This document shows, piece by piece, positions 57,307 through 64,000 of a DNA stretch of 64,000 nt. The stretch covers positions 248,001 to 312,000 of the forward strand of contig JARVKI010000005.1 of NCBI GenBank assembly GCA_036674765.1, given 5' to 3'. Position numbers and translations under genes: made by a program. Origin of the DNA: Seiridium cupressi. Its lineage: Eukaryota > Ascomycota > Sordariomycetes > Amphisphaeriales > Sporocadaceae. A model generated the notes under the pieces. It saw nothing but the letters and a program-made list of their open reading frames with translations, made no database searches and was not told the origin of the DNA. Every line of letters begins with the position of its first letter. The first letter of the stretch is position 1.

Positions 57307-59317
57307 AAGAGCGTTTGTGTATTCGACTCAGATGAACACGGTCTGCATGGGTGGAGAACTGGAGTTTGAAAACATGATCGTAAAGTGATTGTTGGTCCTG
57401 TAGACGCTTTAGGACTCGTCTTCGATGCATCAAAATAGGGAACGGCGGCCATAGCACGACTATCGAGGCGTGCTTCATTATGCCAGATATAGAATTGATT
57501 GTTTAGCACCCTCTAACAAAGTCTTGCATTAACTTACTCGATTTCTAGTTCTGAACAACATTCCTCAGTTAAATGTTCCCCCGGTTTGATGTGTGTGTGT
57601 GTGTGCGTTACCCAAAGCTTGGATCCTCACAAGCCACCAAGTTCCAGGCTGCGACGTATGGTCTCAGCATGATCGATTTGGAAGATGCCACGGTGCACAG
57701 TCCCACATAACCCTGTCCTTGATACATCATCCCTCCATCTGGCAGACAGATTGCATAAACCATGTTGAAGTATTATGTAGTCCAGTATCCCAAATGTCTA
57801 CTAACAAAGCATGGATGAGTGTATTTCACCGAGTCAATGTCAGCTCGCATCGTATTACACGCTCTCTACAATCAACCACGTCTTTCTCCTTCCAGCAAAG
57901 ATTATTTTACCCTTTTCGGGTTATTCGCTATCAATTTCAGGTGCTGCCATGGGTTTGTTGGTGGACCTTGAAGTTAGGACTTACCTACGACCTGCAGCGC
58001 GCTACTCGATAAAATTCGAGAAGTTCAACTGCAGAGTGTTGTTGTATGCAGTGAAGTGAATTCAAGAATCTATGGGAACAACAGCTTTCTCCTTCTCTTG
58101 AGAACGACATCTAGTTAAGTCCCTTGTTGGAGCATGACACGAGACGTCTCTCATTTCGCCTACTGAGGGGTTTGGAAGCCAATATAATATAACATCAAAA
58201 TCAGACCCATGTTTGATGCCCAGATGATTGGCGAAATGGGTCTAACATATACCTGACACTGAATACAGGGTTGCAGTTCTATTTGCGTTCGATCAGACCC
58301 AACCAATAGGCACCTAGTCCGGATACTGTCCAATGACACGGAGAGACAAGAGGGCCCGTCTTATTAGGGGAGCTACAGGGCTGCTAGCGTCAGGAACGAT
58401 GGGGCATTGGGGCCTGAGGGATCTAGTGCAGAGCCAGGAGGAGGAGCCCATAGGTGGGCTACATTGGTGCGCTAGGTAGCCGAAGGGCTGAAGGGCGGCC
58501 GCGTCGCAGCGCTCCGGTTCATCGGCTCAAGCTCATCATGATACTACATCACCCTTACTCCTTATTCAAAGACTTACAATTCAGTCCAGCATCCGCCCGG
58601 AAGAACCTCAGCCACAGAATTTCTAACACATATCATCATGCCCATATCACTAAGCTAACCATCAAATACAACATAAGACAAAGCAATGTTTCTACTCTGT
58701 CATGCTATCGCGTGGTGGAGATTCCAAGCATCGAAGGATTGTGCATCGCGGCCGATGCAGTATCGGTAGACGAGTCCTGCAGCAAGCTAGCCTCAGCAAT
58801 GATTAAAGCTAAATTTCCGTCATGGTTTAATACCCCAACGAACGGTACCGCAACCTTGACCGCAGCTGGCAGATCTCTGTTCATCAAAGCCCACAGAAAT
58901 CCTTCGGGCAGTGACTATGGCGCACTAGCATCTTAGCATCTGAGCCTCAACAGTCTCACCTCCCTTCTTGCCTAGAACAGGTAGGGATGCAAGGTCGTGC
59001 TTGCCTCAAGTCCACACTTTATGATGCGGTAGGGTCCACAGTGGTTGGACGGCCATGGCAGTGCCAAATCTGGTCGCGGGCATACCACCTCTCCCCGGTC
59101 ATGATGAGGTCGTCGATCTGCTGAGCACATCAGATACATTACATAACACTGCAGACGGATCTGTCTCCTATGGCTTTCTAGGCAGCACTTATTATTCTTG
59201 GAATATGGGTGCGACCTCGTTGGTTCTTATCCCCTTTCTGTCCCCGTCTTGTGTTGTCTCGTCTCTATCCACGCCATAGTATTAACGATACCTCAACCCG
59301 TCTTCGATACGGCAACC
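57307..59317. other. 2-kb intergenic region with a (GT)7 microsatellite
   Basis: Region between UBP14 and the ABC transporter. A GT run lies at 57591-57604. The ABC transporter's missing 5' exon may lie near its right end: ATG 59205 encodes MGATSLVLIPFLSPSCVVSS, a possible signal peptide, but no convincing join was found. A frame at 58454-58936 was not accepted. Confidence 0.4.
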
Positions 59318-62300
59318 ATGGGATCCTCGTTGCTCGGTATTGATCCGGCCTATATCCCTCAGGATCCCTTCTTGCCTCGATTCCCTACCGAGGGGCCTAG
59401 CTTCCTCGACACTGGAGCATGTCTCTGTGCCCTGCAGATACTACCACACGGAGAGGACTCTGTTGCATGGCAATGTATTGGCAACCAGACTCAGGGGGTG
59501 TACGAGGTAACAACTGGCAAATGGTTCAACGCGGTCAACGGCGGGAGCAACGTAGATCTTCCCACCGACGACAACTCCAATGGCCCAGACACCAGTGCCA
59601 CCTTCACATGGGATGCAAACCAGAATACTCTGGTCGAGGCGTCAGATCAGACGGTATTGAATGGCTATGATCGAGCATGTACGGCTGTGAACCACACGAC
59701 ATTCACGAGGGCTTTTTATAGAGCCAATGACGAGATCGCCCGAAATGCAACACCCGTAGACGCGATGCCATGTTATCAGCCTGGCGCAGTGCCGATTCAA
59801 ATACAGGACCTTGCCTCATGGGAGTCGCAAGGTTGCAGCGAAGGTTTCCTCTGTTCGTCTTCCACGAAATCAAAGAATCCTAACGATTGGAACATTTAGC
59901 TGATATGTCACTCAGGTGCCAACAATACCGCCAACAGCCTGCCGCAGTACTGCCCTCCTATAACACTATGTCAGGAGTCGCGCTTGGCTGGCGTAGTATG
60001 TCAACTCGGCGGCAAGAATATTGGCATGGGTCCATTCGAGCCCGTCATCTGTCAAGCCGGATATTACTGCCCCAAACCTGGAAAAGAGATGATTAAATGC
60101 CCGGCTGGTTCCTACTGCCAGCCCGGTGCTGCGGCACCCACGCCATGCAGCACGGGGAGCCGGTGCCCCGAAGGCACATCGTATCAACGGACACTGATTC
60201 CAATTGCAGCATTGATTATAGTTGATGCCATCCTCCTCGTAGCCACCATGCTCCTTGTCCTCCGGAGTCGGTTCCGCAAGACTGCCAACAGTCACTCTGC
60301 CTCTGCAAGCCACCGATCAAAAGGTGGCCTAAATGGTGTGTCGGCCAAAGTGTCTGGATATAGTGCCCTGGACGAGACCGATCGTGATCAGGAGATGGTG
60401 CCTATGAACGCAACCTACCTATCACGGGCAGAGACTTGGACCGGATTCCATGCCGTCCTGGATATGGGTCTCACTCGTAACATGAAGGCTGAACAACTAG
60501 AAAACGCCAAGGGAATGTCGCCCGAACTCCTATCGTTTGTGGAATCCATGCGGAGGGCTACAGACGCTACGCAGTTTGGTCTTTCGTTCAAGTATTCCAA
60601 CCTCAGCTTCCAACCCAAGAAGTCATCGCGAATGATTCTTCAGAACGTTACCGGCTGCATTGAGCGTGGCGCGGTCACCGCCGTCATGGGAGGTTCAGGG
60701 GCCGGAAAGAGTACATTTGTCAACGTGTTGATGGGCAAGACGAGCCACACCGGGGGATCAGTTGCCGTCAATGGCATCCCCGGCAAATTGAAACGCTACA
60801 AGAAACTGATCGGTTACGTTCCTCAAGATGACATAGTCCTACCGGAACTGACAGTCTACGAGAATATCTTACACTCGGCTAGAATTCGACTTCCGCAAAC
60901 ATGGAAAGATCACGAGGTTGTGGCTCATGTCAATTCCGTTATCGACTGCCTCGAACTCTCCCACGTCAGAGACTCGATGGTGGGTACTGTGGGAAAGCCC
61001 GTGATTAGCGGTGGCCAGCGGAAGCGTGTGAGCATTGGTATGGAATTGGCAGCGGCACCTATGGCAATTTTCTTGGATGAACCGACGTCTGGTCTCGACG
61101 CCACAGCTGCGAGCTCCATAATGGGGACGCTTAAGGCCATCGCACGCTTGGGAATATCCATCATCGTGATCATCCATCAGCCACGCATGGAAATATTCGA
61201 GATGTTAGACAACTTGATCCTCCTCGGCAATGGTCAACTCATCTACGAGGGTCCTGAGGCCGATGTCCGTCCATTTTTCGAAAGCATCGGTTTCCGCTTT
61301 CCAGAACATAGCAATTATGGTGACGTGGTCACGGATATCATCACAGGCAATGGCCGAATGTACAAGAGCGTTGGCGATATTTCGAAAGAATCCCTCATTT
61401 CTCACTGGTCTAGCTCACCACAATTCTCGGGCCGGACCAGTCGACCCGAGTCCATGATTTCCATGACTAGCTCGTCGATGAATAAAGTCCTGAAGACACG
61501 CGGTGCTTCTAGGCTGTGGCAGACTTGGCTATGTTTGCGACGCGCCATGTTGCAGCAATACCGTAACCGGCTCGTCCTCTTGAGCGAGTTGGCCCTGGCT
61601 TCTATCGCCGGCTTCCTCATCGGACTGGCCGAGAATTCCAAGAAAGGCGTCCTCTTCACGGGCATGTACAACAGTCCCTACGAACTCGTATCAGTGGCTA
61701 CGGATTACAGATCAACGCCTGAAACGGCGCTGCTGATTGCGATTGCGATTGGCCTCGTATCCGCAGCACCTGGAGTCAAGGTATTCTCGGAGGAGATGCT
61801 AATGCACCGGCGTGAGGCAGAAGCTGGCCATTCCCGGCTGGCATACTTTACGGCGAAGACCATCTCCGTGCTCCCACGTATGTTGCTTGGATGTCTGCAT
61901 TTCTCGACTTGGGTTCTTCTATTAGCTGCTCCAATTATTCCCTGGGGCACGGCGTTCCTTGTTAACCTACTATACTTCTATTGCATTTACGGCCTAGCAA
62001 GTTTTCTGAGTATGATTATGCGACGGGAGGATGCGCCACTCTTTGCGACCATGATTAGTCTCATCGTCGGTGTCTTGTGTGGTGCCGCTCCTCCGCTAGC
62101 CAAGGTCCAGACCTGGCATCTCGAATGGCTGTGGCGAGCGAGTCCTGGCGTTTGGCTGGCTGAAGTCTATTTTGGGCAGATGGTTGCGCCGTTCGAATAC
62201 TTGTACAATGTGCAACGAGCAACGCAAGCTACTGGGTTCCACTTGGACTGGTTGAGGCTGAATTTGGCCGTGCTGTTTGGGATTGGCAGTTTCTATAGGC

Positions 62301-62347
62301 TGTTGGCCTTCATTGGTTTGTTTGCTGGAAAGCGAATACGGCTTTAA
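59318..62347 (+). CDS. ABCG-type half ABC transporter, ADP1-like, with Cys-rich N-terminal ectodomain
   Basis: Two exons read (intron 59853-59915) give 988 aa from ATG 59318; a further 5' exon encoding a signal peptide is likely. The ectodomain is acidic and glycosylatable, ending in EGF-like, Cys-rich repeats (YYCPKPGKEM, CPAGSYCQPGA, CSTGSRCPEG). TM1 follows (LIPIAALIIVDAILLVATML). The single nucleotide-binding domain has Walker A GGSGAGKST, signature ISGGQRKRVSIG and Walker B FLDEPTSGLDA. The C-terminal membrane domain has about six segments. Ectodomain-TM-NBD-TMD order matches yeast Adp1 and plant ABCG24/28, whose substrates are uncertain. It probably acts as a homo- or heterodimer. Confidence 0.88.
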
Positions 62348-63076
62348 CTGGAACTTAGCTTTAAGGAGCAGTGGCGTCTTTTTCTGCATATTCTTGCTAT
62401 TGCTATATACCCCAATAGAACTAGAAAGTATTGTTTTCAATGAGAAGGTTCTTCTTACCTGCCAAGGCAAAGCCATTTTTCAAGCCGGCATCCAAAGTGC
62501 ACCGCGACATGAATTAGTAAGTTACGTTTGAAGAGCACGAAGACGAGGGCAGCACGTGCAGAAGATTGAAGATGAGCCGCGACTTTTGAGGGGTGCTAAA
62601 GACGTTTTGAGTGTTACGATCGGTCCGGGATTAACTGCTGAGTATGATCTCGCGCCTGTAAGCACATGCATTCGTGTGAAGTTAGACGCGCGGCTTACTC
62701 TTGACATCAGTGCGACAATAGTGATTTACTGGAGACTACAAAGGCGAGGGCGGTCTTGCTCAGTGTCACATTGTTTAGCATTCTCTAGGGAAAGGTTTAA
62801 CTAAATTTGTAGCTTTTCTCAATCGAGTCTTTCACAAACGGTTTAAACGGCGCAGATGGTGATGATGTCTTGAATAATGGACAAATGTGATTGATATTAT
62901 TAGGTAGAATAACTAATTCTCATAGTATAGATAGTTGTACTCGTGAAAGGAGCCCCCATTTGCAGTAACACCTTCAGTGCTGAAAAGATCGCATGGTAGC
63001 CCGACATATTTTGTTCATTCCTGATGCGTATTGGGCATCGCCCCTCGTGATATAGCAAAGTTTTAGCGCCCATGGC
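62348..63076. other. Intergenic, convergent 3' ends
   Basis: This 729-bp spacer between the ABC transporter and wall-protein stops shows no supported feature. Confidence 0.4.
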
Positions 63077-64000
63077 TTAGAAAACCATGGCGATCGAGAG
63101 GCCGACGACACCGAGAATGGCGGTGATGGCCTGGACGGTGGACGAGCCAGCGGTGGCGAAGGTCGAGGTCGGCTTGGCGATGGCAGTGGCGTTGGAAGAG
63201 CTGCCGCTGTTGGCAAATGCGGTGGTTGGGTAGTAAGCAGAGCCCGAAGATGAGCTTTGCGCACCTGAGCCGGAGCTAGAGTTGCCGGAACCAGAGTTTC
63301 CGGAGCCCGATGAACCGGAGCCCGAGGAACCGGAGCTCGATGAGCCGGATCCAGCAGTGGGGTAGCCGGAAGCAGTGGCAAGGATGGTAGAGAGGGTGGT
63401 GGGCTTGGAAGAAGCCGTGACTGCGTCGTTGGCGGATGTGGTCGAGCCCTTGGTCGAGCCGCCCTGAGTGGGGTAGCCTGAGCCCGAACCGGAGTCAGAA
63501 CCAGAGCCAGAGCCGGAGCCAGAGCCGGAGGCGGGCTTGCTGACGGAAGCGGAGGCTGTGGCCATGTAAGAAGCAGTAACGGCATCGTTGGATGCAGTGG
63601 TTGTGGCCTTGCTGGAGGCGGTGACGGCGGCGTTGGTCGAGGTGCTGTGGCCTTCAGTGGCAGTGACGGGGCAGACGGTAGTGGAAACAGCGACGATTTC
63701 GGTGGTGGTCTGGCCCATCTTGGCGGGGCAGTCAGTTACGGACGCGGCGCATGATGTGATAGTGTACGACTTGGTGCTGTAGATGGTGCTCGTAGTGTAG
63801 TCGGTAGTGGTAGGCATGGCGCTGATGGCATCAGTGGCAGATGCTGCACCGGTCTGCTTGTATGTGCCGCTTGGGCCAACACTGGCAGTTCCAGAGATAG
63901 CATCCGTGGCTGAAGCTGAGTTACCACCGTTGCCGCTGCCAGATCCGTTGCCAGATCCGTTGCCAGAGCCACCGAGACCATATGAAGCGGTGATCGTGGC
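63077..64000 (-). CDS. Ser/Gly/Thr-rich GPI-anchored cell wall protein (partial, 5' end outside window)
   Basis: The minus-strand frame is open from the right window edge to the stop at 63077 (308 codons), so the start and signal peptide lie outside. Low-complexity sequence: runs of GSG/SGN, repeated ATDAIS / NDAVTAS units, and one [17 protein letters not shown] segment with paired cysteines as in fungal adhesin-like wall proteins. The C-terminus [22 protein letters not shown] is a hydrophobic GPI-anchor signal after a Ser-rich cleavage region. Several other frames look open only because of the repetitive, GC-skewed coding sequence. Confidence 0.8.
   Translation of the reverse strand, partial: ATITASYGLGGSGNGSGNGSGSGNGGNSASATDAISGTASVGPSGTYKQTGAASATDAISAMPTTTDYTTSTIYSTKSYTITSCAASVTDCPAKMGQTTTEIVAVSTTVCPVTATEGHSTSTNAAVTASSKATTTASNDAVTASYMATASASVSKPASGSGSGSGSGSDSGSGSGYPTQGGSTKGSTTSANDAVTASSKPTTLSTILATASGYPTAGSGSSSSGSSGSGSSGSGNSGSGNSSSGSGAQSSSSGSAYYPTTAFANSGSSSNATAIAKPTSTFATAGSSTVQAITAILGVVGLSIAMVF
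63476..63540. repeat. Minisatellite encoding a GSGSGSGS run
   Basis: Imperfect hexanucleotide repeat of the type gagcca/gaaccg inside the wall-protein gene, coding for alternating Gly and Ser. A related array encoding SGSGNSGSG lies at about 63260-63350. Confidence 0.6.

Noticed and set aside
58454..58936. 160-codon plus-strand frame
   Set aside because: No domain, unusual composition, no splice or start support; lies in the ABC transporter upstream region.

Overview
The window is nuclear DNA of a filamentous ascomycete (Pezizomycotina). Nearly every gene is split by short introns (about 46-160 nt) with GT..AG ends and CTAAC-like branch points. The gene content (Zn2Cys6 regulator, MFS sugar permease, DUF3716, WSC/DUF1996 wall protein, Sim4-type kinetochore subunit) is typical of that group. 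I could not place the lineage more narrowly. All exon joins are my own readings; the stated joins keep frame.

Left end (0-4.4 kb): three sugar-phosphate genes sit together, a dihydroxyacetone/erythrulose-type kinase diverging from an RpiB-type and then a triosephosphate-isomerase-type isomerase. The trio matches the kinase and two isomerases of the erythritol/erythrulose pathway known from Yarrowia lipolytica (EYK1, EYI2, EYI1). From 4.7 to 18.3 kb follow an orphan 7-TM protein, a kinetochore FTA4 homologue, a D-threonine-aldolase-like PLP enzyme, an HSL-type alpha/beta hydrolase, an intracellular GH3 beta-glucosidase with PA14 insert (7 exons), a hypothetical protein with a 19-nt microexon, and a hotdog thioesterase.

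Middle (18.7-34 kb): two MFS transporters lie head to head, and their shared upstream region carries an AT-rich 350-bp element with inverted ends and a near-perfect 8-bp target duplication (hAT-type MITE). Next come myo-inositol oxygenase, a nine-exon Zn2Cys6 regulator directly upstream on the same strand, a tRNA-like Pol III gene with an insertion in its anticodon arm, a maltose-permease-type transporter and a GNAT acetyltransferase.

From 34 to 50 kb the gene density drops. There is a decayed GFA-family gene, a CaiB/BaiF CoA-transferase, a DUF3716 protein, a small secreted protein, two hypothetical proteins, a DUF1996-WSC secreted protein interrupted by one TGA, and a modular Cys/His-rich repeat protein whose introns all split the same histidine codon. 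The right end (51-64 kb) carries housekeeping genes: a METTL21-type methyltransferase, ISU1, UBP14, an ADP1-like ABCG transporter and, cut by the window edge, a Ser/Gly-rich GPI-anchored wall protein. No polyketide or peptide synthetase, CRISPR array or intact autonomous transposon was seen.
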